Source: Phalacrocorax aristotelis
Lineage: Eukaryota; Chordata; Aves; Suliformes; Phalacrocoracidae
Direction of reading: 5' to 3'
DNA: 64,000 bases
Assembly (NCBI RefSeq): GCF_949628215.1
Contig: NC_134278.1
Location: 37,218,115-37,282,114, forward strand
Shown here: piece by piece, positions 1 to 11,337 of the stretch
Layout: each line of letters begins with the position of its first letter
How positions within the stretch are numbered: position 1 is the first letter of the stretch
The notes under the pieces: generated by a model
The model's input: only the letters and a program-made list of their open reading frames with translations
Told to the model about the DNA's origin: nothing
The model's database searches: none
Position numbers and translations under genes: made by a program

Positions 1-2039
1 TAAAATAACTATCGTTCTCTCTTAATAAGACAAAAAAATACACATAAGTCTCAAAGTAGACAGTAGCGACAAACAAGTAGTGTGTCATGGAAACGTAACA
101 GCTAGAATGAGTAGGAATACTAGATATCTGGTGATTACTCTTGCTGCTGAAAATCTTAATATTTTGTTAATTACCCACTTATTTTCAGAACAACTCAATT
201 GTTGAGGTGACTCTGCCATCTGTTCTAGACGGAATGTTTACTTGCTTCTTCTCATGGATGTCTCTTTTCTTTTAGATCAACCCTTCATATCAGAGACATT
301 AAATCTCAAATACCAACTCAAGGGGAAGGGTCAGTGGCTGCCAAATTTTCATCTAGAAGAGAAAGGCCTTTCCTTTACTTCCATTTACAAAAAAACACCA
401 CAGTGTGGTATAAAGATTTTATCAACATTTGAAAAATCCTTCATGACTCACCTGTGCCGTTGTTACACTAGGATTTGCAATACTATCATCCAAACTGGTA
501 CGAAATCTTACCATATGATCAGGTATTTAAAACAGTAACAGGATTCTCCTGATGGGTAACTCCTTACAAAACATTGACCTCTCTTTTGTTTGTCATCCAA
601 TCTTGTCCTTGCGGTTTGTGACTCACACATCACTTTTGTCATTTAGACTGGAATCACCTTTAGGTGAAGACTTCAACTGGTGTACGTGTTAAATTCCCTA
701 TAGATCTATGACTTGATAATGAATAACAAGCATAAGCAGATAGATAATGGTTCTACCAAAATCCAAACACCACATATATTTTACATTTTTTTGAAGAATA
801 CTAAATGGAAGCTCCTTTATTTTTTCTAAGGGTATTACAGCCTTTCTTCCTCTGACCCTTTTCTCTCTTTGCTGTTTTTTTCCAGACGTCTACCCTGAGT
901 TTTCTCACATTCACTTTGGCTTTGCCAGGATTCTACATGGTATCCTGATTTGTCACAGCTACAGAAATGACAGCCATTTACAGCATCATTCACTCACAAC
1001 AACAATACAACTCTCATCTCCTTTGACCCAATCAAAAGTCCTCCTAATAAAATAATCTATGATCATGTACCTCAAGTGAAGACAGATGCAGAGCGGATTC
1101 ATGCAACTTTTTCTGCATCTTTAATTTTTCACTAGATCTGGATTCTAGTGGAACATGAGAACTCCAACACAAAACCAAAAAAAATCATCAAACCCACCAG
1201 AAACATGTATATGCAAGGAGGAATAAATATAGAAGAAAACATAATCTCACTTAGATACCTTAAAGTTAGAATTGCTCTATACTTAGCAGAGAAAAAATGA
1301 GAGTTCCCTCCACTGAGTGATCCATTACATTCTAAAGCTGATGTTTGTACTGAAAACCTCTTTCTCTTTGTCTTAAATAGCCTCTTTTCCTTGATTGTAG
1401 TGTGAACTTGTATCACTAGATCAGACAAGATACTTAAATTCTAGGTGAACACAGATGAGTAAAATAAATCTCAATGATAGGCCACTTTAGGTATCATATT
1501 CTTAAGACATTATTAAGTTGCATGGTGTCTGTGGAAAGCTAATTAGTAACTTACAAAATTAATAAGGCATATATACACATGCCTCACTGTTTTTTATAGT
1601 GTTAAGAATCTTGAAAATATTCAGAATATTTCATATTCAAAATATGAATGAGAAGAACCATACCTGCTATAAAGAACACTATAAAGAACACAGCCAGAAT
1701 GTAAACTGAGAGAGTCTGAACCGTTCCGCTCAGTGCATTTGCATTCCTGTAATCCAACTCCTAGAAGAAAGGGCCAGCTCAGAGAAACAGCTGCTTTTAG
1801 CAGCCTTAGGCATACTGCAGGTACGGGATCAGCGTGTGAAGGATCCATCTGAGGAAAAGGTAGAGGAAGAATGTCATATTAAGGAGCTGGTCAGGACACA
1901 CAGTCCCACAGTTCTGTTACAGCTAAACGAGGCTTCAAAAAAACCAAAACCAGTTATCGCTTAAAGAGGAAAATATTTTCAGATATATTTTAAGTATTAT
2001 CTCGTTTCTGTGGTCTGCACTTTGCAATCAAGAACTGAC
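1..2039. other. Upstream intergenic DNA, no gene seen
   Basis: AT-rich sequence upstream of the TTK CpG island. The open frames here are short, lie in shifting frames and show no recognisable domain or splice pattern. I see no CR1 tail, LTR or RNA gene. In mammals the next gene on this side is ELOVL4 on the opposite strand; no ELOVL4 exon is visible. Confidence 0.6.
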
Positions 2040-2461
2040 CCCGGCCACCTCCCACTTCCCTTCCCCTCTCTGTGGGAGTCGGGAATAACGGCTGTCGCTA
2101 CGCCTCCTCGAACGCCCCTCCCCTCACGGCTCCCCACAGCTCGCCAAGGAAGAGCCAGCCCGCCGGGAAAAACCCGCCACGGCCGCCGAGGGAAGGCCTT
2201 CCCACGCTCCCGCCCCTCCAGCCGGGCAGCGGGGCGGCGCTCACCCCCTCCTCACAGCTGTAGGGGATGACCCCCTTCAGCGGCCACGGATGCTAATGGC
2301 CCCGCCGCAGCGCGCCTGCGCAGAAGTCCTGCTCCCGCGGCGGGCTAGCAGAGAGCGGCGCGAGCACGGCGGACCCCACGAGGCGCTGGGGGCGGGAAGG
2401 TGCCGCGGCTGTTACGGGCGGCAGCATCGCCATCGCCGCCGCCGCTCCCCTCCCCTCCCCT

Positions 2462-2466
2462 CCAAT
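2462..2466 (+). promoter_or_regulatory. Distal CCAAT box (NF-Y site)
   Basis: CCAAT pentamer 40 bp upstream of the next CCAAT box. The flanks (tCCAATcg) match the NF-Y consensus less well than the two downstream boxes, so this is the weakest of the three. Confidence 0.45.
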
Positions 2467-2501
2467 CGTTAGGCGGGGTACACTGTTTTTCCTTCCTCCG
2501 A

Positions 2502-2506
2502 CCAAT
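2502..2506 (+). promoter_or_regulatory. CCAAT box (NF-Y site)
   Basis: The context gaCCAATcagc is a near-perfect NF-Y consensus (CCAATCA/G). It lies 44 bp upstream of the proximal CCAAT box. NF-Y at paired CCAAT boxes is the usual activator arrangement in CHR-regulated G2/M promoters. Confidence 0.75.
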
Positions 2507-2545
2507 CAGCGCTTACTTTCTCCCCTGCCCCGTGAGCCGTTCTGG

Positions 2546-2550
2546 CCAAT
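2546..2550 (+). promoter_or_regulatory. Proximal CCAAT box (NF-Y site)
   Basis: The context ggCCAATggg starts 35 bp upstream of the CHR. A CCAAT box roughly three helical turns from a CHR is the spacing commonly described for NF-Y/CHR promoters, so this box is probably functional. Confidence 0.75.
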
Positions 2551-2580
2551 GGGAAGGGGACTCTTTGGGCGTTGGTGATA

Positions 2581-2586
2581 TTCAAA
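2581..2586 (-). promoter_or_regulatory. CHR element (cell cycle genes homology region)
   Basis: TTCAAA on the + strand reads TTTGAA on the minus strand, the canonical CHR bound by the LIN54 subunit of DREAM and MMB. On the minus strand a CDE-like GGCGC lies 6 nt 5' of it. A GC-rich E2F-like TTTGGGCG is at 2564-2571. CHRs usually lie just upstream of the start site, so transcription probably begins about 2590-2620. Repression in G0/G1 and activation in G2/M is inferred from the element class, not shown. Confidence 0.7.
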
Positions 2587-2599
2587 CTGAGAGCGCCAC

Positions 2600-2660
2600 A
2601 GCCGCCCTTGTCTGGCCGGAGCCTCCTGCCGGCCCTGAAGCAGAGGCCGCCGCGGCGGCG
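2600..2660 (+). other. TTK: TTK exon 1, non-coding (5' UTR); start approximate
   Basis: The 3' end is set by a strong donor, gcggcg|gtgagt, with the first intron base at 2661. The 5' end is only estimated from the CHR at 2581-2586. If this exon joins directly to exon 2 at 11193, the start codon context becomes gcggcgATGG, with G at -3 and G at +4, a good Kozak match formed across the splice junction. Another possible donor (gaG|GTAACC near 2866-2872) could extend the exon. Confidence 0.6.
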
Positions 2661-4192
2661 GTGAGTGAGTGAGGGCGGTGGGGCCGGCCGGCAGGGGACA
2701 GCGGGGTGCGCGGCTGACGGGGCAGCTGCGGAGGCCGCTGAGCCGCGGGAGGCGGCAGTGCATGGGGCGGGTCCCTCGGCCCCCCCGGCCCTGCGGGCGG
2801 GCTGCAGTGGGGCGGCTGGCGGAGAACGGGGCCTGCGGCTGGGCTGGGCTGGCGGCCCCGCGGGTGAGGTAACCTGGAGTCCCTCTCCGCGTCTCCCTCG
2901 CTGGCCTTTTCTCACTGCCTTCCTTCTTTGTGATTTTGTTTTTTAACTAGAGTTTGATGAGGGGTTTCGAGAGAGGTGTTGTGTGTGTTGTTTTTCGTCT
3001 TATTTAAATTTTGGTATATTATGAAATTAAAGGAAAAAGAAATTCCGGATAACGTAGCTGGCTGCAGGCTTGCCAACACGTAATAAGGTGTGATTGGGTG
3101 AGGGTATCAATCTATCGCGCAACCTATTTTTAATTAGGCTGAGGAATACCGCTTTCTAGAAATACAGACAAAGCAGCCCCTTGCTTGATACTGACTTACT
3201 CAGATTGTTTTGGAAACAGGAAGGCGTGCACAGGCAAGGAGAGAAAGATCTTGGAATACGTATCTGTTCAGCTCTGGCTAGCGCAGGTATGAAGCAATAC
3301 CTATCCTGAAATGATACCTTAAATTAAAACTACTCAGTTGTGTTCCTTGTTACTGCTTGGCTGTGTCCTTAAGCCTTCAGAACTTAAAATTGTTTTTTTG
3401 TGCTGCCCTGTTCTCCACTGCCTCTTGGTTATTTTTTTACAGGCTGTACAGACTCTGGTTTGTTTATGCTACAGTAGCTCACCTGCTTCTCTGCTGTTGA
3501 GCTTTGTTCTGATTAGCCCTATTTTATATCTTTGAGTCCTTTTTTTTTTTTGTAGCTAACAGTAGAATTTCTAGTTTTCCTATTTCTAGTCAGAGGTAAT
3601 GCTGCTAACTGTTTAAAATAATGATTTTTTTTTTGTTGTTTAATGTTGGGTGTTTTTATTAGCCTTTAAGAAAAACCTGGTTTAGGCTGTAGGACTTGTA
3701 AACAAAACCAAACAAAGATTATGCTCACATATAGGTGTTGGGTTTTTTTTTTTTAGGCCTGGGTGGAGGCTCTTTGAAATCACATTTCTATGTATTTTGG
3801 GAAATAGTGGCTTGGTAGAAGGGAGACTTCTACCAGTGCCTGCACTAGGGAACATGTTAGAAGTGAGTTAACAAGTTTGTGTGGTTGGATAGCAATTAAT
3901 AGTCTTTTAATCCAGTCTTGTGCTCAGGGTATCATATGCGACATGAAGGGAGCTGAAGTCAGAGAGTATTTGGAGGGTTTTGCTGCTTGTCTGAATTCAG
4001 GTTTTCATTACTGCTTATGGAATGGTTTAGCTTGATGCTTTCTAGTAATAGCATTTTTTTACTATCTGGAGCAAACAAAGGTGGCAGGATTTCTTTCATG
4101 TTCCTACCACTGCATTCTGCTCTTTAGACTTTAACCTAAAAGCTTGTATCATCTATCAAGTGCATCTGCTTTCCCGTGGGTTTCAAAGAAAC

Positions 4193-4290
4193 TCATGGGA
4201 CATGGTTTAGTGGTGGGCATGACAGTGTTAGGTTTATAATTGGACTCAGTGATATTAAAAGTCTTTTCCAACCTAAATGATTCTGTGACA
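4193..4290 (+). repeat. CR1 LINE 3' fragment
   Basis: Matches the CR1 3' end: a gggacatggtttagtgg block, then ttggactcagtgat, gtcttttccaacc and a single tail unit, taaatgattctgtga. Only the last ~100 bp remain, so it is severely 5'-truncated. It lies in TTK intron 1 in sense orientation and differs from the CR1 consensus at several sites. Confidence 0.85.
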
Positions 4291-7200
4291 GCTGGTATCT
4301 GTCCCTTCAGAGGAGTAACAAAGATGAGCTTCTGCTGCAACATCTACAGAATAATAATTGGTAACTGGATGAATGGCAGATAATGGCCTGTGTTTCTGAA
4401 GATGGTTTTGTGTTTGCATTCTTACTTGCCTTGAACCAAGGTGGCAAAATCTTGAAGGCAAGAATCTTTAAACACTTATATGTCTGTGCAATAGATCCCA
4501 ATGTTCAGGAAAGGTCTTTGCTAGTCCTGTAGTGTGTTTTGGCAGTGGTGTTGATGTACTTGGAGATAGTTCTAGTTCTTGTAACTGACAGCATTTGCTG
4601 TGCTACCAGCAAGCATGTCTGTCTTTGCTTAAATGGTGAGCACTATTAAATAGTGAACTGAATGTATCATCAGAATAACGCAAATACTGTAGATGAAGGC
4701 TACAGTTAGTTTTCTGCTCTTGTTATATATGTGATCTTTCTGCATAAGAAAGGAAGGCACCAGACAACACACGCATGGGTAAAGTTCCTGGTTTAGAAGT
4801 GGCATATCTACCTCTTCTACACAGAGTAGAGGGCTTAAGTCAAAGTTTTTCAACATACAGTCTTTTGACACTAGTAGACATTTTAATGAGACCATAGGAG
4901 CAGAGCTAAACAAATAAATAACATAACAGTTGTAGCCACAATGCCTCTCCCGAAATCCCTCATCAAATTCAGGTTAAAAAACAAAATCACAAAAGATCAT
5001 TGAGGAAAATATAGGTAATAGGATAACATTTTACTAGGCTGATCAATTCACTTGGAGGAAAAAAGCCAGGCAAGCTCTTGGGCCCATGCTTAAACTTTTT
5101 GCTGCCGTCTACACCTTGTTAGATAAACAGATGCAGTATTTCAGTTGGTTCCAGGGGTAGGAAGAATATTCCTTTTTGTTAAATAACGAAAAAATGCGTT
5201 TTTGTACTTTTGAGAAAGTTTGCATTTGAGGAAAAACTGCATCTGGCTTGGTTCAGAAACTGAGCAAATAGCGTAGCACAGCAATTCTGGTATTTCAAGA
5301 CTGGATATTATTATTTGTCTTTATTATCAATAAATATTGTAGGGGGTATTACACATGAAATCCTATGGATACTGCCACTTCATCCATTTACAACATATAC
5401 TGCTCTTTTAGTCTCTGTCCCTTGGCTCCTTATTTAGTGGGTCTGTATGAGGGGTTGAAGTTACTTTACTACACTTTTTTTTTAAAGGTTGTTCTGTATC
5501 TTCCTTGTCTCTGCACACACGTTTTCCCTGTTCTTTGCTTCCCTGTCTCTAACCTCTCCTGCGTGGCTTTCCTAGATCTCAGATGTGCTGCCATGTAGCC
5601 ATGGCAGTTAGAAACTCAGTTCCTGTTGAGTGCATATAACATAAGTGCGTTGCTATTTTAGGTCTTTGTAGTCTTGTCAGATTTTGAACATGCTTCACAC
5701 AGATAAATGAATGGCAAATGCTTTCTTTAAAAATCATGCAGCAGCTGAAGCCAAAACGAGTCTGAACACTTGCTTACAGTTGAACTTTGGCATGAGTGGA
5801 AACTTTAGTTGCAAATTGTGACAATACACAGGAGATTATGCCCTTAGGCAGTTTTTAAAATATGTAAATGTCGTAACAAGCTGACACATTTGGAAGTGCT
5901 TGCCTGTAGTCCAAAAGCAATATTAGAGCTTTTTTGTACAGTTTCATTGCTAACTAAGAATAGTTTTATTGATTAAAGGAAAACTATATTTCTGGGATGT
6001 CATGAAGATGAGTCAAGCTTACAGCATATACTGGTATTTGTTTACATTTCAGTGTCTAACCGTTCCATTTTTGATACACAGGAACTTCTTCAGGATGGAG
6101 AGCTACATTTCTTGCCTCTGCTGGATTGTTGGGATCATCTGAGATAGTCTGACCCTCATCCACGTTACCTTTTTGACTGGGCATATACTTTCTTCAGGAG
6201 AAGTTTTTTCCATAGACGACACATTGAACCTTGAACAGTTAAGCAGTATACCAGAAATGTAAGTTTGACATGTATTGTTGAGAGTTAAGATCAAATTTAT
6301 GCGGCACATGATTTTTTATTTCGGTCTGCTACATTAGGCAAGCTATCATTGTAAAATGAATAATGAACCTTTTACATTGGTGAGGAAGATATAAATATTT
6401 TAAAAAAATTCACCTGGGAATTTTTAGCAATTACAGTTGTAATGAGAGATTGCTGTATTACTAAACTAGAGTTAAATTTCTTTAGACCTTCTTGGTGCTT
6501 CAGGTTTTTGAGAAGCTGACTTCATCCATGCTTTGGGGGAATGGATACAGTTCAAGGACAGATCTTTAAGGATCCCCTCACCCATGAAGAGGAGACTTGG
6601 AGTACTGAGTTCCTGTAGCCCCCTCTGCTGTATTTATCACAGGCAAAACTGCAATGTGTACCAAGATCTTCCTTATGAAGAGACAAATGTTTTTTTTCTA
6701 AGACTATGTGCTTTAGGGAGAAACGGATATTAAAGGAAGTTCCAAATGAGCACTGAAATTAGAATTTGTTCAATGTGCTACTTTTTTTAAGAAAAATGAA
6801 GGGAGGGTTCTTTATTTAGTCGCATTTAGTCTTTATTTAGTGAAACCAAAATTGTTTTTCAGATAGCACTGATTTAGCATGCTGTCTCTAGTTTTCATAG
6901 CTTTTCTTCTGTATAGGTATTGCTTACAGCTCTATTTGGGGGATGCTTGCTTCTACTTTTCTTAGACCACTGAAAATGTTCCATTTTGTAAATGAAGGAA
7001 GGAACCATTTTCAGAACTTACTGCTTTTTTTTTTTGCTTTTCCGCAAAGATATTATGAAGTCGTATGTTGAACGTTTCACCGGGCTCCAAGAGTTGGTAA
7101 AGTGATGCTAAGACCATTTTATAGTTGTAAGGTATGTGGTGCTTTTGCCAGACTAAATCTTGGTGTTCACACAAAAAACCCTGTGTTTTGAACCTATTAA

Positions 7201-10200
7201 AACACTTCTATATAAAGAAGAGCAGACTTAATATCTGCTAATGGTGGGCCATTTCTAATACAGGAAGAACAAGAAATATACCTGCTTCTGCTGCAAAAGG
7301 AAGCTCTGTAAACATGAAAATCTTTTTGGTTTATGGTTGCTGCTTGGAGAAAGCTGAGAGTCTGCCGCTTTTGAAGAAGCGCAAACTTGTGACAACTAGT
7401 GCTCTAAAAATTAATTGTGAGGCTTCCTGAAAGTGGTGCCAGGTTTATTTTTTAGGTGGTGGAATTAGAGGCTGATGAAGTTACTTTATCCCATTCAATT
7501 ACATCTCTATCAATAATTCATCTAAAATAGATGTAATCTCTCTGGGCCTCCCAGCAACTTTTTGTTGACTTGTTATACCTGAGTACAAAAGGAACAAAGA
7601 CCAACAATTCACTGTAAAAATAAACTTAGTCTTTCTTTGACCTAATCTGTCCAGAGTGCATTACCTTCTCTGTTTCTGGGCCCAACTTCACAGTAATCGG
7701 GAAGTTAAATCCCCTGGATATGGACTTAATTAACCACAGTTTTTAATATTAGAATTCTCATGTTCATTAGATGCATGGGACATTGATTAATGTGGGGAAG
7801 GCTGTGATTGGTGCATTTCATGAAAATGTAAAAGACTTGTAGGTGAAAAAAGAAAGTCATCAGTTTTTCTGCAGTTCATTTTAGCATGCTTGCTCTGCTC
7901 AGATTGCCTAGATTCTTATCTCTCTGCTTACCTGCTGTGAAAACTAATTGCGGCAACCTGTGGCAAGCAGTTTAGATTAATATTGTGCGCTAAACTTTTA
8001 CAGGAGAAGGATGTAATGGGATCATAGCTCATGTTGGCTTTATGGGTATGTACATGCAGAACACATCTGAGTTTAGGTCTTTCCTGTTTGTGAATTGCCT
8101 ATAGCAACTCCTGTGGAGGAACAGGGGCTGTGAAGAGGAAGAGAAGACTAATTTTGTGGGAGATAAAGTTTGCAAGGATCTTTCTTTCTGTGAGGCATTT
8201 TGTCCTGGAGCTGTTAGAATTTGAGCCCCTGGTTTTTGTTGTAGTCTGAACTTTGGCTACTTGCTGTATATTGGGCATATACCACTTGTTAAAGCAGTAG
8301 GGGAATCCCCTGGAGGAAGGGGATCAGCAGGATGGGATAAGCTTGGGCTAAACAGAGAGGATATAGAAGTTTGTTTGCTTTTGATGTACAGATTTGGCTA
8401 CATAATTTAGGAAGTAAATACATATCTGCAATAAATTGCCAGATGTGCAATATAGTAAGGAATATGGAAACTTGCATTAATGATTGTTAGAATATTAATT
8501 GATTAATGTGATGGGAAGGGGATGTGAGCTAGGAAGGTGGCTGAAATGGGAAAGTATCAAATAAGAGGGGAAAAAAAGCCATTTTTCTTGCAAGCACTAT
8601 ATCTGTTGAAATTGCTGAGTGTGTTTCTGTGTTTACTAGCTCTGCTGGAAGAAAATCAAAGCTTTCTGCATATCCCCAACAGATATTTTACTATAGCAGG
8701 AGTTTTCAGCATTTATTGGTGGATCTTTTAAGTCTTCTAATGAAGTGTTGGACGGTTACAATTTTAGTATAGTTTAATTTGCTGTGTCTTTGTTAGTCTG
8801 CATTGATCTGAAAGTTAGACCCTAATAGTCTACAGATCAGTCCTGAGTACCGCTCCACTGTCTTGAGGGTGAGGGCCATAAGGTAACATGTCTAAGTAAA
8901 CATAAGAAGCCAACTGTGAACCTGGATTTAAATTACCAGCTTAATAAATGCTTGCAAACACTTACATGTAGCATTTAATAGCTAAGCTACTGTTATGAAA
9001 GATTAAAAAATCTTGTAAGTTTTCCAAAATACTAAGTTCAGTGATAGTCACTTTTACCTTAACTTTGTTTTTACATTTTCCCTACATTCATTCATTCTTT
9101 CAGTGCACTCTTACAAACCTGCGTGTGCTCTGCCCTGATTTGTACTTAGGTAGGAACTTGTAAGCTGTTACCTAGTTAGCTTGTTCTTCAGAAAGAATCC
9201 TACCTCTCCTGGACTTTCCTTTCACCCATAATATCTTCTCACACTTCTACATGTCTATTAAACTTGCAAGATTGTGTCTATCTCTCCTTGTGGTGAAAGG
9301 ATTCCTGGGTCCTCTTACTGTCATAAACTGCAAGATGATGCTGTGGATGCATAGTGTATCTTTGAAGGTATATGTTTTTCTTACTGATACCGTTTTTCTC
9401 CTGAGCTCTTTTCAGTTTATCCCTGTCTTATCACAGCCTTAATTCTGTTAAGGCTTAGTCATAGTTATTAATTGCTTGGTTTAGTTTATATATGAAAGCA
9501 GTGGTAATCTTCAAATATTTCCCTGTCTTCACTGCTAACCATGAGAGCAAAGGTTGGAGTTGGATGTCTACCTATGACTTTGCCCACTTCTAGCCCTTCC
9601 TGAATAGAGAGACTATACAAAGTTTAAACATACATAGTTTTGTCTTAACAGTGTTCCTAATATTTACTTCTGTAAGCCTCAAATTACTCCAGTTATGTGG
9701 AGATAATTCTTAGTAGCTGACAAAGTACACAAATTTGCTCTAGGGTTCTCTCAGCCTGCACACAGGCTGTGAAACTCTGCATAGATCTGTCTTTGGTGTT
9801 TCACATGTGAACTTTTCTCATCTCCTGATTACTGTCTCCTGGCTAGCCCTCCCCTCCACCATTAGTTTTTAGTTTCAGTGTTGGATTGTATTCCCTAATA
9901 AAGCAGACATTTCAGCCAGGAATTAATACAAAAGTTGAATATTATTCATGATGAGCAATGTAGTATAGTAATTTGTTACATATTGCTTAGTGGTTCACCT
10001 ATATTCAGTGCTTTGTGTAATCTCTTAGAACGAATCCTTTTGAACAGACGTCTAGGTGGTAAAATTTTGCAACAGCAAAACTTAACGGGAACTAGGACTA
10101 GGAACTATTTCAAAATGTTTGATTTAGAATCTCAGTGGTATAAATAAGTGTACCACATTGCAATTAAGTGCTGCTTTAGAGAAGGAGAATGTTAAAACTG

Positions 10201-10901
10201 AAGCATAATGAGAATATACTGATATTTTCTCAGAGCACATCTCACTGTCCAACTATACATGTATTATGTTAAATAAAAATATCATGCCCATTACAGAGAG
10301 GAGGTAATGCTAAAAGATGGGTTGTAAGTGTCTCTCATGTCTTGAAACTTATTATTTCTACTGTAAGTTATACCAGTGATAGAAAATATTAATATTGTTA
10401 AAACTTCAAGTTTATAGTATTAAATTTTCCTTCTATATGAAAAATGTTTACATTTTACGGTGTATGTGTGGGGTGACACATCTAAGGTAGTCTAACACAG
10501 CCTTACAGGTGTCATCAAATGCAAGTCTCTCCCTCCTGCCTTTCCTTTCTCTTTCCATATGGTGACACAGTTGAGAGAGCAGGAAAAACATCAAGCAAAA
10601 AGATATAAGCTCTCCCCACTATTTTTTTTTTTAATTTTCTGTTGGTGTTTGTCCCTGACCCAGGTCACTGTGAAGTCTGACAAATGGCTGTTCAATCACT
10701 CTTTATTCAAGAGAAGTCCCAGGAGTACCTGGCTAGGAGGGGGATTACCTTTTAGTCATCCTAATCTATGGATTCAGGATGTGATTTAATAAGACAGACT
10801 CAACTATTCTGGCAACATATTCTGCCCCCCCACTTTATTCAAACACTGGATATCCCTTATTGGAAAGGGCTACTGTGAAGCATGGACTACTCTTCCTAGA
10901 A

Positions 10902-10951
10902 AGGTTGGACTAGATGATATCTGAGGTCACGTCCAACCTGTGATTCTGTGA
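10902..10951 (+). repeat. CR1 LINE 3' tail, very short
   Basis: The core ggttggactagatgatatc, then gaggtcacgtccaacc and tgattctgtga, is the terminal CR1 hairpin region and tail. The sequence just upstream is no longer clearly CR1. In sense orientation, about 240 bp before TTK exon 2. Confidence 0.8.
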
Positions 10952-11192
10952 CTAATATTTGGGCTGATAAGTACAGATTCTTTTTGTTCATCTATGTTGG
11001 CTTCTGCAAAGAAGTTTACTTGTATAACTACACTGACAAAGGCTTAATAGAGTATTTATGTTACATAACATGCTTGAGTCTCAATTAATCTGCAAAATGT
11101 ACATGAGAGGCTTTCCTGTGGTAATTCCAATTAAGGTGAGCTACAACAGGGTTCTTCAGTAACCTCACTGGTTTTTAACCTTGTGTCTGCAG

Positions 11193-11337
11193 ATGGAGGA
11201 GGAGGACTTAAGTGAAAGAGGATTGCCACAAATTGCTTCAATCATGAACAGAGTTAGAGACTTGAAAAACAAATACAGAAATGAAGACAATATCACAGAT
11301 GACCTTAACTGTACTAAAATCTCAGCTGATACAACAG
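11193..11337 (+). CDS. TTK: TTK coding exon 2 (residues 1-48, start codon)
   Basis: Begins exactly at ATG after the acceptor tctgcAG and ends acaacag|gtatgt, in phase 1. It encodes the kinetochore-targeting N-terminal extension, with the conserved [12 protein letters not shown] helix and ISADTT at the exon end. Reading on into intron 2 would meet a stop at 11418-11420. Confidence 0.95.

Larger units (their letters stand above)
2040..2900 (+). promoter_or_regulatory. TTK: CpG island and promoter of TTK
   Basis: A GC-rich block dense in CpG within AT-rich surroundings. It contains three CCAAT boxes, a CHR element, a CGG-rich segment and a consensus splice donor at 2661. No TATA box is apparent, as is normal for housekeeping and cell-cycle promoters. 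The block extends about 500 bp upstream of the CHR, so divergent antisense transcription is possible, but nothing in the sequence proves it. The open frames across it on both strands are by-products of high GC. The edges are judged by eye. Confidence 0.85.
2661..11192 (+). other. TTK: TTK intron 1 (about 8.5 kb)
   Basis: Bounded by GTGAGT at 2661 and ctgcAG at 11191-11192. The first part is the tail of the CpG island; the rest is AT-rich. It holds CR1 3' tails at 4193-4290 and 10902-10951, and an exon-like segment at 6082-6258 (see findings). I see no other gene or RNA. Confidence 0.7.

Noticed and set aside
2010..2946. Many overlapping open frames on both strands of the CpG island, up to 148 codons.
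   Set aside because: GC-rich DNA has few stop codons. The frames are R/P/A-rich, have no domain, and overlap the TTK promoter and exon 1.
11181..11192. Possible earlier TTK start at an in-frame non-ATG codon upstream of 11193.
   Set aside because: These bases form the intron 1 acceptor (ttgtgtctgcAG), so they are not in the mature mRNA.
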